A stretch of DNA of 64,000 bases from Streptosporangium violaceochromogenes (lineage in GTDB: Bacteria; Actinomycetota; Actinomycetes; Streptosporangiales; Streptosporangiaceae): contig NZ_BNBB01000006.1 of NCBI RefSeq assembly GCF_014654615.1, positions 1-64,000 of the forward strand, given 5' to 3'. Below, piece after piece: positions 7,007 to 15,940 of the stretch (its first letter is position 1; each line of letters begins with the position of its first letter). Below the pieces are notes generated by a model. The model searched no databases and was not told the origin of the DNA. It worked only from the letters and a program-made list of their open reading frames with translations. Made by a program: the position numbers and the translations under genes.

Positions 7007-8965
7007 TCAGGGTCGGCGGAAGACCAGTGCGAGCGAGCGCAGCGCCAGCACGAAGCCGACCAGCAGCAACGCGAAGCCGACCAGCCCGAACAGCCGCAGG
7101 CCGGGGATCACCATCGGCCCGACGTCCGCCGCTATGAGCACGATCGCGCCCAGGGTCGCGGCGGCGGCGAGGATGGCGACCACCACCTGCTGCACGAGGC
7201 CGGTCAGGAAGCGCCTGTCGCGTTCGTCCGACAGCGGCCTGATGTTGAGCGAGATCCTGCCGTTCTCCAGGTCCTCGGCCAGCTTGTTGATCCGCCGGGG
7301 CAGCCGTTGCAGGACCGGAAGGTAGCCGGCGACGCGGCTCTCCAGGTCGGCGCGCACCGCCTCGGGCGCGGTGGCCTCGCGCATCATCTCCCGGCTCTGC
7401 CGCCTGGCCGCCTCCACCACGTCGAAGTCGGGGCTGATCAGGGCGAGCGTGCCGTCGAGCGCGGCCAGTGCCCTGAAGGCGCCCGCGATCTGCGGTGGTA
7501 CGGCGAAGCCGTACGCGTGGATCAGCTTGAACAGCGCGGCGAACATCCCCGAGCTGCCGCCGCCGCCGAACCCCGTGCGGTAGCGGACCATGAGCTGGCC
7601 GATCTCACGTTCGAGGTCCCGCTCCGCCAGTCCCTCCGGCCGGTCCAGCATCTCGATGAGGGAGTCGGTGGCGCCGATGGCGTCGTTTCTGTCGATGGCC
7701 AGCAGCAGCATGCCGAGCGCGTTGCGGGTCGGCTGGTCGAGGCGGCCGACCGAGCCGAAGTCGAGCAGGCCGAGCCCGCCGTCCGCGGTGAGGAGGATGT
7801 TGCCGGGATGCAGGTCGGCGTGGAAGACGCCGGTGCGGACGAGCTGCCTGAGGATCTCGCTGAGCAGGCGTTCGGCGATCTCCTCGCGGGTGGCGGCGGG
7901 CAGCGCGCCCAGCAGCGCGCCCGCGTCGCCGACCGGCGTGCCCTCCAGGCGGTCCATGACCAGGAGCCTCGCGGTGGAGTGTTTCTCGTGGACGGTGGGC
8001 ACGCGGACCCCGCCGTCCAGGGTGGCCGTGATGCCGCGCAGGTTGTGAAGTTCGACGGTGTAGTCGAGCTCCTCTTCGAGGGAGGTGGCGAAGCCCTCGG
8101 CCAGCCTGGACACGCGCAGCGACCTGCCCCAGGGGGTGGCCCGTTCCAGCCACCTGGCCAGTCTGAGGATGATCTCGACGTCGGAGGTGACCTGCCTGCG
8201 CGCTCCGGGGCGCTGCACCTTGAGCACGACGGGTGTGCCGTCCAGGAGCCGGGCGGCGTGGACCTGTGCCACCGACGCGGAGGCGAGCGGGCTGGAGTCG
8301 ACCGTGCGGAAGACCTCGCCGAGCGACGCGCCGAGCTCCTCCTCGACGGCCCGCTCGATCTGCGGCCACGGTTCGGGCTCGGCCCTGGTCTGCAGCGTGG
8401 CGAGCCGGTCGGCGAAGACCTCGGGGATGAGGTCGCGCCTGGTGGAGAGCATCTGGCCGAGCTTGACGAAGGTGACGCCGCCTTCGTTGAGGGCGTCGCG
8501 CAGCGAGCGGGCGATCGCGGCCTGCCCCTCGTGGGCCCTGCGGCGTCCGCCGAAATAGCCGCTCAGCCCGTGCTTGGCCGCGATCCGCATGACCTGGGCA
8601 TAGCGGCGGGCCCTGCTCCTGCGCGCCTTCCAGCTGCGCAGGAATCTCGACGGCGAGGGCAGCGTGCCCGTCGGGACGAAGAGTTCGAGCAGGACCAGGA
8701 TGATCAGGCCGATCACGAAGACCCAGGCCGTGACCAGCGCGATGACGGCGACGAGCACTCCGAGCGGGGCCTTGGCCTGGCCGTCGACGTAGACGCCGGT
8801 CAGCTCGCTGATGGAGACGGTCGCCCACGACACGGCCGCGCCCATGAACAGGCCCATGACGATGGAACGCGGCCAGCCCACGGGCACGCCCAGCGCCCTT
8901 CTGGCGATGAGCGCGACGAGCAGCGCGTTGAAGACGGGGGCGCCGAAGGCGAATACGTCGGGCAC
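7007..8965 (-). CDS. AarF/ABC1/UbiB-family atypical kinase
   Basis: A 652-residue membrane-associated protein kinase-like ATPase. The first ~120 residues hold about three transmembrane helices (FNALLVALIARRALG; IVMGLFMGAAVSWATV; LVAVIALVTAWVFVIGLIILVLLEL), then comes the family-defining KxGQ element VTFVKLGQMLSTRRDLIP near residue 165, a VLKVQRPG ATP-binding lysine segment, the catalytic HADLHPGNIL loop and an LDFGSVGR metal-binding DFG. Two more hydrophobic helices close the protein. UbiB proteins support quinone or lipid metabolism in an unclear way; actinobacteria have several. The GTG start at 8965 follows the stop of a PadR-like remnant by one base, suggesting the ancestral operon was padR-ubiB. 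Confidence 0.92.
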   Translation of the reverse strand: MPDVFAFGAPVFNALLVALIARRALGVPVGWPRSIVMGLFMGAAVSWATVSISELTGVYVDGQAKAPLGVLVAVIALVTAWVFVIGLIILVLLELFVPTGTLPSPSRFLRSWKARRSRARRYAQVMRIAAKHGLSGYFGGRRRAHEGQAAIARSLRDALNEGGVTFVKLGQMLSTRRDLIPEVFADRLATLQTRAEPEPWPQIERAVEEELGASLGEVFRTVDSSPLASASVAQVHAARLLDGTPVVLKVQRPGARRQVTSDVEIILRLARWLERATPWGRSLRVSRLAEGFATSLEEELDYTVELHNLRGITATLDGGVRVPTVHEKHSTARLLVMDRLEGTPVGDAGALLGALPAATREEIAERLLSEILRQLVRTGVFHADLHPGNILLTADGGLGLLDFGSVGRLDQPTRNALGMLLLAIDRNDAIGATDSLIEMLDRPEGLAERDLEREIGQLMVRYRTGFGGGGSSGMFAALFKLIHAYGFAVPPQIAGAFRALAALDGTLALISPDFDVVEAARRQSREMMREATAPEAVRADLESRVAGYLPVLQRLPRRINKLAEDLENGRISLNIRPLSDERDRRFLTGLVQQVVVAILAAAATLGAIVLIAADVGPMVIPGLRLFGLVGFALLLVGFVLALRSLALVFRRP

Positions 8966-9307
8966 GTCACTCCCCGCCTTCCCCGCCGCGTCCGCTCCCG
9001 CCCGTGTCCTCCGCCGAACGGTCGACGGCCCCCGGGATCTCGTGGCCGGCCTGCGCCCTCGGCGGCGGGAACCCGAGGACGACCCGGGCGGTGGGGGTGA
9101 GGTCGGCGTTTTTCACGGCGCTCATCCCCGTGAGTCTGTCAGACCTGGAGGCATACGTGTCTGGCGGGCCCCTTGGTGAGGGAGGCGGGTGATGATCCTG
9201 CGTGCCCGTCGTGGCGGCTCACCGTGATCGCGGCGCTCTCCGCCCGGCCGCCCCTCGCCGAGACGGTCATCGGCGACACAGGAGGACGCGTGATCTCGGC
9301 TTACCGG
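8966..9307. other. Gap between UbiB-like gene and a secreted-protein gene
   Basis: Apart from the PadR-like stump, this stretch shows no gene. It holds a short perfect palindrome GTCTGTCAGAC at 9134-9144, just upstream of the stump's ATG, which could belong to the promoter of the kinase transcript. Nothing else is recognisable. Confidence 0.6.
8967..9125 (-). pseudogene. N-terminal stump of a PadR-family regulator
   Basis: A 52-codon frame starts at ATG 9125 and ends 1 nt before the UbiB-like gene. Its first 30 residues (MSAVKNADLTPTARVVLGFP, then RAQAGHEIPGAVDRS) align by eye with the winged-helix opening of PadR regulators, which typically read LTPTARVILGML...RTGYEIKQLVDRS. The remaining PadR domain is absent: after DRS the frame becomes Gly/Glu/Arg-rich and stops. 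PadR genes next to UbiB-like kinase genes occur in actinomycetes, so this is most simply an internally deleted regulator. It might still be translated as a small leader peptide coupled to the kinase. Confidence 0.5.
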
Positions 9308-10288
9308 CTATGTGCCGCCGTTCGCGATGAGGCGCCTGGCGTTGTCGACCCACTGCCGGACGACGGGTTTGGCGGCGATCAGCTTCTCCCTGTTCTCGTC
9401 CACCAGGCGCTTCTCGTACGCCGCCCTTACCGTCTTGTAGACGCCGACGAGGTTGACCTCTCTCTGGCACGTGGCGTCGACGCCCGCCGTGCGCTTCTCC
9501 TCCTCACCGGCCGGACTCGTGGCGGGACGGGACCCCCAGCGAGGGTCGTTCCGCAGGATGACCGGGTCGCCGTACTTCAAGCCTTTCTCCGCCATGCAGG
9601 CGCTCCATTCCGTGAGCGCCCTCCGCACTCGGCTGTCACGCATCGCGGAGAGGCGAGAGTCCACCGCGAGTGAGCGAGGGTCCACCGGCAGCTCGGTGAT
9701 CCGGCCGTTGACCTTGCGGCTTGCCTCACCGCTACAGCCGCCGAGCGGAATCTTGAGGCCGTTGGCGAGCATGGTGCTGGAAGAACCTCCGTAGGCTCTC
9801 TGCTCTTCGGGGGTCGGCGCGTGTCTGGCGGCCGGTGGCCGATCGGCCGAGGGAGGCTTCGAGCTGTTCGCAGGCCGGGGATACCCCGAGACGGACGCGG
9901 ACTCAGGATCGATGTACTCCAGGAAATCGTACTCGTTGTAGTCCTCGGGACTGCCGGTGCGGATGGTGTCGTCGTCCCATTTTGTAAAGCCCAGAGATCT
10001 CATGCATGCCGCCGCTGTGATGTCCCGTGCCCTGTCAAGGGTTTTGATGTCCTCCATGGAAACCATGTAGGGGTCCAGCGGAAGGGGGACCGGCCCGGTG
10101 TCGGAGATATGAAAGACGGGCCCTATATCGGGCTCTTTGGCCGGGGCGGACGGTGATGTGGAGGGAGAGGGGGACGGCGGACCTGTGTGGTCGTCGGCGC
10201 CGGACAGAGCTACGGCCACGGACGCGCCGGCCGTCAGAACCACGGCCGCGAAGAGCGCCGTGACAAGGAAGACTTTTTTCCCGGGCAT
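9308..10288 (-). CDS. Secreted or membrane-anchored protein of unknown function
   Basis: A 326-residue exported protein. MPGKKVFLVTALFAAVVLTAGASVAVALSG is a signal peptide or anchor, followed by a Pro/Ser linker (GPPSPSPSTSPSAPAKEP) that is typical of actinomycete surface proteins. The remainder is soluble, with conserved-looking Cys residues in segments such as AACMRSLGFTKWDDD, GGCSGEAS, WSACMAEKGLKYGDP and DATCQREVN, suggesting two disulphides. The ACMxxxGF and CMAEKG pattern recalls a group of actinobacterial secreted proteins of unknown role. AAAGGA lies 9 nt before the ATG. Only 24 bp separate it from the upstream lectin-like gene, so both are probably one operon. Confidence 0.82.
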   Translation of the reverse strand: MPGKKVFLVTALFAAVVLTAGASVAVALSGADDHTGPPSPSPSTSPSAPAKEPDIGPVFHISDTGPVPLPLDPYMVSMEDIKTLDRARDITAAACMRSLGFTKWDDDTIRTGSPEDYNEYDFLEYIDPESASVSGYPRPANSSKPPSADRPPAARHAPTPEEQRAYGGSSSTMLANGLKIPLGGCSGEASRKVNGRITELPVDPRSLAVDSRLSAMRDSRVRRALTEWSACMAEKGLKYGDPVILRNDPRWGSRPATSPAGEEEKRTAGVDATCQREVNLVGVYKTVRAAYEKRLVDENREKLIAAKPVVRQWVDNARRLIANGGT

Positions 10289-10312
10289 CGTGCTTGATCC
10301 TTTCTCCTGAAG

Positions 10313-10903
10313 CTACTGCCCACTCCTTCTCCAGTAGCACGAATCTGGGATGATAAAGCTCCCCTCGGTGCAGAACTCTTCGGTGCGCAGGTATGTTTGA
10401 TAGTCGTTGTCTATTGGTGACCCCCAGGCCATGAGGGTGTCGTCGTATGGATTCCCGTTGCATCCCTCTTTGTTTATCCATAGATCGAAGGTGCGCCCGA
10501 AGTGGTTGCTCCAGACGCTTTTGTGCCTCCAGCGCTGCCAGTTCTGCCCGGTCCAGTCGTACTGGTAGCCCCAGCAGAAGCCGCCGTTATGTCCGTCGTA
10601 ACGGTCGAGGGATTTTTGGCTGTTGTAGTTTACGAGACGGTAGTATCCGTCGCTGACCTGCTTGAAGTCCGACCACCATTGGTTGTATGAGCCCTGGTCC
10701 GGCCATACGATCACCCTGGCCTGGTTGGCAGTCGATGACTGCCGGATTTCAAGATAATTTCTGCTGCGCTCGCCCTGCCATCGATAGGTGCCGTCGGCGG
10801 AGGCCGCGGTCGGTGTAAGCAGAACACCTCCCGCGCACAGGGAGACCAGGGCGATGGCCGGTCGGAGGGTGAGACTTCCCGGATGACGGGGGTTGCGTTT
10901 CAC
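10313..10903 (-). CDS. Secreted ricin-B-type lectin-like protein
   Basis: A 196-residue secreted protein. The GTG at 10903 is chosen over the far upstream ATG at 11137 because it opens directly into a signal peptide (VKRNPRHPGSLTLRPAIALV...LLTPTAASAD) and has GGGGAC 6 nt upstream, whereas the upstream 78 codons look non-coding. The mature domain has the periodic aromatic pattern of beta-trefoil lectins: YRWQGERSRNYLEIRQSS, RVIVWPDQGSYNQWW, DGYYRLVNYNSQKSLD and GQNWQRWRHK, where QxW-like elements recur. Three or four Cys (GGFCWG, EGCNG, EEFCTEG, DSCYW) could form disulphides. It probably binds a carbohydrate outside the cell. It likely shares an operon with the secreted gene downstream. Confidence 0.75.
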   Translation of the reverse strand: MKRNPRHPGSLTLRPAIALVSLCAGGVLLTPTAASADGTYRWQGERSRNYLEIRQSSTANQARVIVWPDQGSYNQWWSDFKQVSDGYYRLVNYNSQKSLDRYDGHNGGFCWGYQYDWTGQNWQRWRHKSVWSNHFGRTFDLWINKEGCNGNPYDDTLMAWGSPIDNDYQTYLRTEEFCTEGSFIIPDSCYWRRSGQ

Positions 10904-11884
10904 GGCATTGTCCCCATAGGAGGTAGGAAAACGGATGTCGGCGAGAGCTCTGGGCCGTTGAAGTCGTCGAGTCCGGCACCGTGTCGTCCTCGCGAGCCGG
11001 TGAATGACGACCGGCAAGATGTGAGGCTGCTCGCATCTTGCGCGGTGATCCCCATTGCCTGTAGTCCTGTCTGTAGATGATGACTTGTGGTCGATCATCA
11101 TGCAAGCGGGATTTAAAGAAAATTTTCCGGCAGACAAGAGGTCAAAGGACCGTCCGTACTCAGTGAACTTTAAAGGCCGTCGGCCGTGATGAGGGGGTGT
11201 TCAAGGAGCTCAGGGCGTTGAACGTTATCAAGCCCAACGGCGGGACGGGCCGGAACAGACCGCCGGGAACCGCCGGAAAGGCCGCCGGAAGTGTCTGTTT
11301 CCGCCGGGACAGGCCGAGGGGAAAGCCTGCGGTCCGGCTGTCGTGCTCGCCCCGGGAAGAGGCACGCATGCGCGCCTGGAGCGCCGTCCAGAACGATTGG
11401 CCGCCGGTCCACCGGCTGCCTGCCTGGAAACCCTCAACCCCGCCGAGACCGTCCGGTCCAGCCCGCGTGCCAATCCGTTCGTCTTCACCGTCCGCGGCGT
11501 TCTCACCGCTCTGACCAAGAGCCGGCTCAAACTCCCGCGGCGCCAGACCGACCTGCTGAACAACTTCACCGCCGAGACCGGACCGATGGTCTCCGGCCCG
11601 GCATGCCCTCCGGATTTCCCAGTCGTATGGTCCCCGCCGACATCATGATCTGTAGCGGCACAATCACTTGGACGAGGTTTCGGCGGCGTCCGTGATGATG
11701 GCTTTGCCTGAAGAGGCGAGCGGGAATTCAAGGGAAACTTCAGGGCCGTCGCCCTCCTCTCGTCGAGGCAAGGGAAAGTTTACCGTCAAGGTACATTGCA
11801 GCAGAGAGCAAAGGCGAGTAATGATCTCAGTAACCTTTGTGCTTGCCGCCCCTGATCCTCGATTTACGTGGCCTAGGAGGAAGT
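10904..11884. other. Gene-poor 980-bp stretch with decayed fragments
   Basis: No intact gene is credible here. The part 11206-11302 is a decayed copy of the small membrane-protein gene found at 16643-17020 (separate entry). The stretch 11420-11600 reads on the plus strand as ANPFVFTVRGVLTALTKSR followed by LKLPRRQTDLLNNF, which looks protein-like but has no proper start and belongs to no family I recognise. The last 60 bp contain the ribosome site of the large secreted protein. The many short open frames on both strands look like high-GC noise. Confidence 0.55.
11206..11302 (-). pseudogene. Remnant paralogue of the membrane-protein gene at 16643-17020
   Basis: Read on the minus strand, the segment encodes PGGLFRPVPPLGLITFNALSS, matching GGLFWLVPLWGLITFNALRPS of the intact gene. 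The nucleotides also match: both share cagggcgttgaacgt followed by similar sequence over about 80 bp. Flanking sequence on either side does not continue the alignment, so only a central piece survives. The two copies bracket the large secreted-protein operon, suggesting an old duplication or rearrangement around it. Confidence 0.65.
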
Positions 11885-14800
11885 TTGAAAATCGGTCCTC
11901 TCTCGTCCCGCCTGCTGCTGGTCGCGGTTGTGATTTTTTCTCAACTGGGCTCGGTGCCGGTCCACGGTGCCGTGATGGGGTCCGTTGAAGAAAAATCGCC
12001 CCCGACCTCCTTGAACATGGAAACCGAAGTACGGAAAACGGAGTCGCGGCCCTCCGCGCTGCCCCTCAAAGATCGGGATCGGGTTCTGGGAGAGGCATGG
12101 AGGAGGTCGTCCGACGTTGCGGTGACAACCTCGGGGGACGCCGGAGGGCTCCGTGTGATGATCGCGCGAGCGAAGGACGGGTATGACTGGAAAACCGCTG
12201 CGACCTTGAGTGAGCCGGGGTTCGAGACCGACTTATGGATCGGCAGCGCGTGTGTGACCGGGTCAGGACGGTTCGCGGGTGTCGTTTACGCTCCTCGCCA
12301 TTTCGTTAATCGCTCGTATCTGTTTGACAGGGGGGCGTTCGCCGCGTCTGTCGACCTCAAAACCGGCGCGGTGACCAAGCTCCCTCATCAGGTGTCGCTG
12401 GCCTACTTCAATCCAGGATGCGGTTTAGGGGACGACATCGCCTTTACTCAGGCAGGCGACACGGATCTTGGAAAGACCCGGGTGCATGTTTTCGATGCTG
12501 TGAGGGGGAGGGTAAGCCGCTCCCTGACTCTGCGTGGTCAGGTGACGTCTCCCGTGCCGTCCGATGAAAAGGTGATCGCAGCCCGGGGCGAAAGTCTGCT
12601 GGAAATCTCGGAGAAGACCGGGGTCCGTGAGCTCGCATCGGCAAGATCTGTTCCGTTCGATGTTCACCTGGCCCGGGACGGTAGCATTGTTTATGCTGAG
12701 CACAGCGGTGATCTTGTATCGGTCATACACTATACGAATGGAGTGGCACGGACGCTGGCTCAAGGCCGGCTGGGGGAGGTGTCGGTTCAGGCGGGGGTTC
12801 ACGGGGAAATCTTTCTCGTCGGTGAGACGGTCGCCCGGGGTGCTCTGCCGGAGAGGTTTCATCAACTGAGTGGTGTGCCGGCCGGTGCGCGGCTTTCCAG
12901 CCGGGGTGAATTGGCGGTCATCTCGCACCTTCCCGAACGTCTCGCCGCCCGGCCGGGGAGCTCCTCCACCGATCGTGAAGCGACCGAAGGGGCCGAGGCG
13001 GTGTCGATCGACGCTGTGGTGACGGTGACGAAGGCAAAAGCTGAATTTCGCTTTTTCCCCTCTGACGCGTCCTCTTCCAAGGTGACCGGAGGGCGGGAGC
13101 CCAACAGGGCGGTGGCGGCCGCACGGAACGCGGGCACCTCGGCTCCTCCCGAGAAGGACCCGGTGGATCCCGACCGCAAGTGCGCGGTGCCCCGCAACGA
13201 CGCTCGCGTCCAGGTGTACCAGCCACACTGGCGGCAGGTCGAGTGGGCTGTCGATCATGCGGTGTTCGGCCGCCTTCCTGCGCGTGAGGCCAACTGGCGG
13301 CAGTCCGGCCTGCCGGCCTGGAACCCCCAGCAGATGTTTCCCTGGCGGCCGGTCGCCGGCACCGCCGCGGGCAGGATTCCCGCTCAGGTCGTCCTCGGTG
13401 TGCTCGCGCAGGAGTCGAACCTGTGGCAGGCCTCACCGCATGCCCTTGAGGGGGAAACCGGAAATCCGAACATCGGTAATTACTATGGCGTGAATCTCTA
13501 CGACGCGGATACGGGCAACGACTGGTTGATTGACTGGTCGAAGGCCGACTGCGGGTACGGAGTAGGGCAGGTCACTGACGGGATGCAGGTTGGATCGACC
13601 TCCAGAACGCCGCTGGAGCAGAAAGCGATCGCTTTGGACTACGCGACCAACATCGCCGCCGGAGTGGAAATCCTCAGATCCAAGTGGGATCAGATCCACA
13701 ACGACACCGCCGGAGCGATGAGGGCCAACGACGGCGATCCCTCCAAGGTGGAGAACTGGTATTTTGCGATTTGGGCCTACAACTCTGGATGGCATCCCAA
13801 GTCCGAAGCGAACGGCAGCGACGTCTATGGACCGAACAACGGTGCCTGGGGGCTGGGCTGGGCCAACAACCCCGCCAACCCCCGCTATCGTGCCGGCCGT
13901 AAGCCGTTTTTGCACAATGACCATTACCAGGACGCGGCCGAGCCGCAGAACTGGACGTATCAGGAGAGGGTTCTCGGCTTCGCCGCCTGGCCGATCGCCA
14001 AGACGGAGAAGATTAACGGGAAAGAGACCACGGACCCTGGGTACCGGGCCGCATGGTGGAACAACGCCGGATATCGCAACACCGTTGTCCCGGCTTCCTC
14101 GACGGACGCGGTGATCGCCACCGGTGCTTTTTGCAGTGATGTGGTCGGCACAGACAACCAGTGCAATTTCGGTACGTCAAACCCCAACGACCGCGGCGAA
14201 CCGGCCGGTCCCTGCCGGCGTGGAGATCTCAAGTGCTGGTGGCACTTCGCGCTGGACTGGAAGGGAAACTGCTCGGTAACGTGTGGTCACGAGGGCATCC
14301 GTTACGATCCGCCTTACATCGAAAAGGAAGATCCGGCCGCCGACTGGTATCAGCCTTCTTGTACGGTCAGTGGCCTGCCCGCCGGATCACTCATCGTCGA
14401 TGACCTCCCTGCCGGTACACCCGCCGTGCGGAAGCCGTGCGATAATGCTGGGTGGAGCAACTCGGGCAACTTTGAACTGACGTTTGCCCGTGACCGGCAC
14501 AATTTTTTCTCCTCGAAAATCGACTTTCATCAACTCGGATCGGGCTTCGGCGGCCACCAGTGGTTCGCCTATTCTCGCACACCGGACAAGGCGTTTCAGA
14601 AAGTCACCGGAAAATGGACGCTCAACCAGCCGATCAACGGGTGGGCGCGCGTTCTGGTGCACTTGCCGCAACGGCGGGCGCATGCACAGCAGGCCCGTTA
14701 CGATATTTATCGCGGTGATGCCGCGACAGGAGTCAAAGAGCGTAGTCGTGTTCTCCAGCAACGACTGGAGGCGAACAGCTGGGTGTCATTGGGGGTTTTC

Positions 14801-15940
14801 TCCTTTGCCGGTACCCCTTCGGTTTCCATGTCGAGCGAGGCTTCGTTCGAGAAGACCGGGTCCGAGGACGGCACCGCCGCCGTGGCCTGGGACGCCGTCG
14901 CCTTTCAGAAATTACCCGGTAAGCCGAAAAACTTCATCGTGGCGATGGGAGACTCCTACTCCTCTGGAGAAGGGGCGTCCGACGGAACCGAGTCAGGCTA
15001 TTACAGGGATTCCAACAACAACGGAAAAAACGCCAGCAGAAACGCTTGCCATCGTTCTCGCTACGCCTGGTCCAGGCGCGCGGTACTGCTCCCTGAGAGT
15101 AATGTCGCCATCGGGCAACGCGCCGACGGCTGGGACACCGACATGGACTACCATCTCGTCGCCTGCTCCGGAGCCGAAACCGAGCAGCTTCTGCCCACCA
15201 AAAACTTCCTGCCTGGCGAAGGAGACGTGGTCAACCCCATCAAAAACGCCTTTGGCGATGCGAATCAGGGTCAATACCGAGAACCCTCTCAGATCGACAA
15301 GGGGTATCTGGATGAAAACACCACGCTGGTCACCGTCTCCATCGGAGGCAACGACGCTGGATTCAGCGATGTCCTCAAGACGTGCCTGCTCAATGCTCAC
15401 GGCAGCGGTGATCCGGAAGGTGATAATTGCCAGAACCTGATCAAGAGTGACGGCAGGACCGTCGACGCCGTCGAGCGCGAACTCATTCAGGGGAAAGTTC
15501 AGCAGTCCATTCGCACGGTCCTTGAGGTGATTCACCGGAGAGCCCCCAACGCGCGGATCGTTCTGATGAGCTATCCCCATGTGGTTGAGAACGGCTCTTG
15601 CATCCCCAGTATCGTCGTCCCCGGGTTCGGCAGCATCGGCCGGCTTACCGATGGCGAGGTCGTATGGATCAGGCAGATGGGGGACTTGATGGTCGAGAGC
15701 ACGGCCGTCACCGCTCAAGCCGCTCGGCAGGCTGGTATTCCTGTGACCATGGGAGATCCTCGACCTCAGTTTGCCGGTCGTTCGGCCTGTGCCGCCAACA
15801 CCGCCGTCCACGGCTTGATCCTCGTCCCGACCGACGGTGACAATGGCACCGTGTCAGCGCAGTCTTTCCACCCGAATCTCGACGGAACGGTACTGTACGC
15901 CCGGACACTTGAGGCTGCCCTCGGGCAGGTGAGCCGATGA
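11885..15940 (+). CDS. Large secreted protein: lytic-transglycosylase-like + golvesin-C-like + SGNH/GDSL hydrolase domains
   Basis: A 1351-residue exported protein. TTG at 11885 is chosen because AGGAGG precedes it and it opens a signal peptide (KIGPLSSRLLLVAVVIFSQLG). Residues ~50-400 are beta-rich with no clear family. Residues ~430-730 look like a lysozyme-like transglycosylase: VVLGVLAQESNLW with the probable catalytic Glu near 510, CGYGVGQVTDGM near 557 and AIWAYNSGWH near 631. Residues ~850-1010 carry a golvesin-C-like domain (ARYDIYRGDAATGVKERSRV, GTAAVAWDAVAFQ). Residues ~1015-1351 are an SGNH esterase: GDSYSSGEG with Ser 1024, SIGGND near 1156, SFHPNLDG near 1329. It likely cleaves glycan strands and an ester bond in the wall or a surface glycan. 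Base composition is lower in GC than the flanks. A lipoprotein gene overlaps its stop. Confidence 0.88.
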   Translation: MKIGPLSSRLLLVAVVIFSQLGSVPVHGAVMGSVEEKSPPTSLNMETEVRKTESRPSALPLKDRDRVLGEAWRRSSDVAVTTSGDAGGLRVMIARAKDGYDWKTAATLSEPGFETDLWIGSACVTGSGRFAGVVYAPRHFVNRSYLFDRGAFAASVDLKTGAVTKLPHQVSLAYFNPGCGLGDDIAFTQAGDTDLGKTRVHVFDAVRGRVSRSLTLRGQVTSPVPSDEKVIAARGESLLEISEKTGVRELASARSVPFDVHLARDGSIVYAEHSGDLVSVIHYTNGVARTLAQGRLGEVSVQAGVHGEIFLVGETVARGALPERFHQLSGVPAGARLSSRGELAVISHLPERLAARPGSSSTDREATEGAEAVSIDAVVTVTKAKAEFRFFPSDASSSKVTGGREPNRAVAAARNAGTSAPPEKDPVDPDRKCAVPRNDARVQVYQPHWRQVEWAVDHAVFGRLPAREANWRQSGLPAWNPQQMFPWRPVAGTAAGRIPAQVVLGVLAQESNLWQASPHALEGETGNPNIGNYYGVNLYDADTGNDWLIDWSKADCGYGVGQVTDGMQVGSTSRTPLEQKAIALDYATNIAAGVEILRSKWDQIHNDTAGAMRANDGDPSKVENWYFAIWAYNSGWHPKSEANGSDVYGPNNGAWGLGWANNPANPRYRAGRKPFLHNDHYQDAAEPQNWTYQERVLGFAAWPIAKTEKINGKETTDPGYRAAWWNNAGYRNTVVPASSTDAVIATGAFCSDVVGTDNQCNFGTSNPNDRGEPAGPCRRGDLKCWWHFALDWKGNCSVTCGHEGIRYDPPYIEKEDPAADWYQPSCTVSGLPAGSLIVDDLPAGTPAVRKPCDNAGWSNSGNFELTFARDRHNFFSSKIDFHQLGSGFGGHQWFAYSRTPDKAFQKVTGKWTLNQPINGWARVLVHLPQRRAHAQQARYDIYRGDAATGVKERSRVLQQRLEANSWVSLGVFSFAGTPSVSMSSEASFEKTGSEDGTAAVAWDAVAFQKLPGKPKNFIVAMGDSYSSGEGASDGTESGYYRDSNNNGKNASRNACHRSRYAWSRRAVLLPESNVAIGQRADGWDTDMDYHLVACSGAETEQLLPTKNFLPGEGDVVNPIKNAFGDANQGQYREPSQIDKGYLDENTTLVTVSIGGNDAGFSDVLKTCLLNAHGSGDPEGDNCQNLIKSDGRTVDAVERELIQGKVQQSIRTVLEVIHRRAPNARIVLMSYPHVVENGSCIPSIVVPGFGSIGRLTDGEVVWIRQMGDLMVESTAVTAQAARQAGIPVTMGDPRPQFAGRSACAANTAVHGLILVPTDGDNGTVSAQSFHPNLDGTVLYARTLEAALGQVSR

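Noticed and set aside
9004-9192. A 62-codon plus-strand frame
   Set aside because: No ribosome site or protein-like features; it overlaps the PadR-like stump on the other strand.
10904-11137. N-terminal extension of the lectin-like protein to an upstream ATG
   Set aside because: The 78 extra codons precede a complete signal peptide and have non-coding composition; the GTG at 10903 has a ribosome site.
11343-11648. A 101-codon plus-strand frame with a protein-like middle (FVFTVRGVLTALTKSR)
   Set aside because: No ribosome site, no recognisable family and a noisy start and end; kept only as a remark on the gene-poor stretch.
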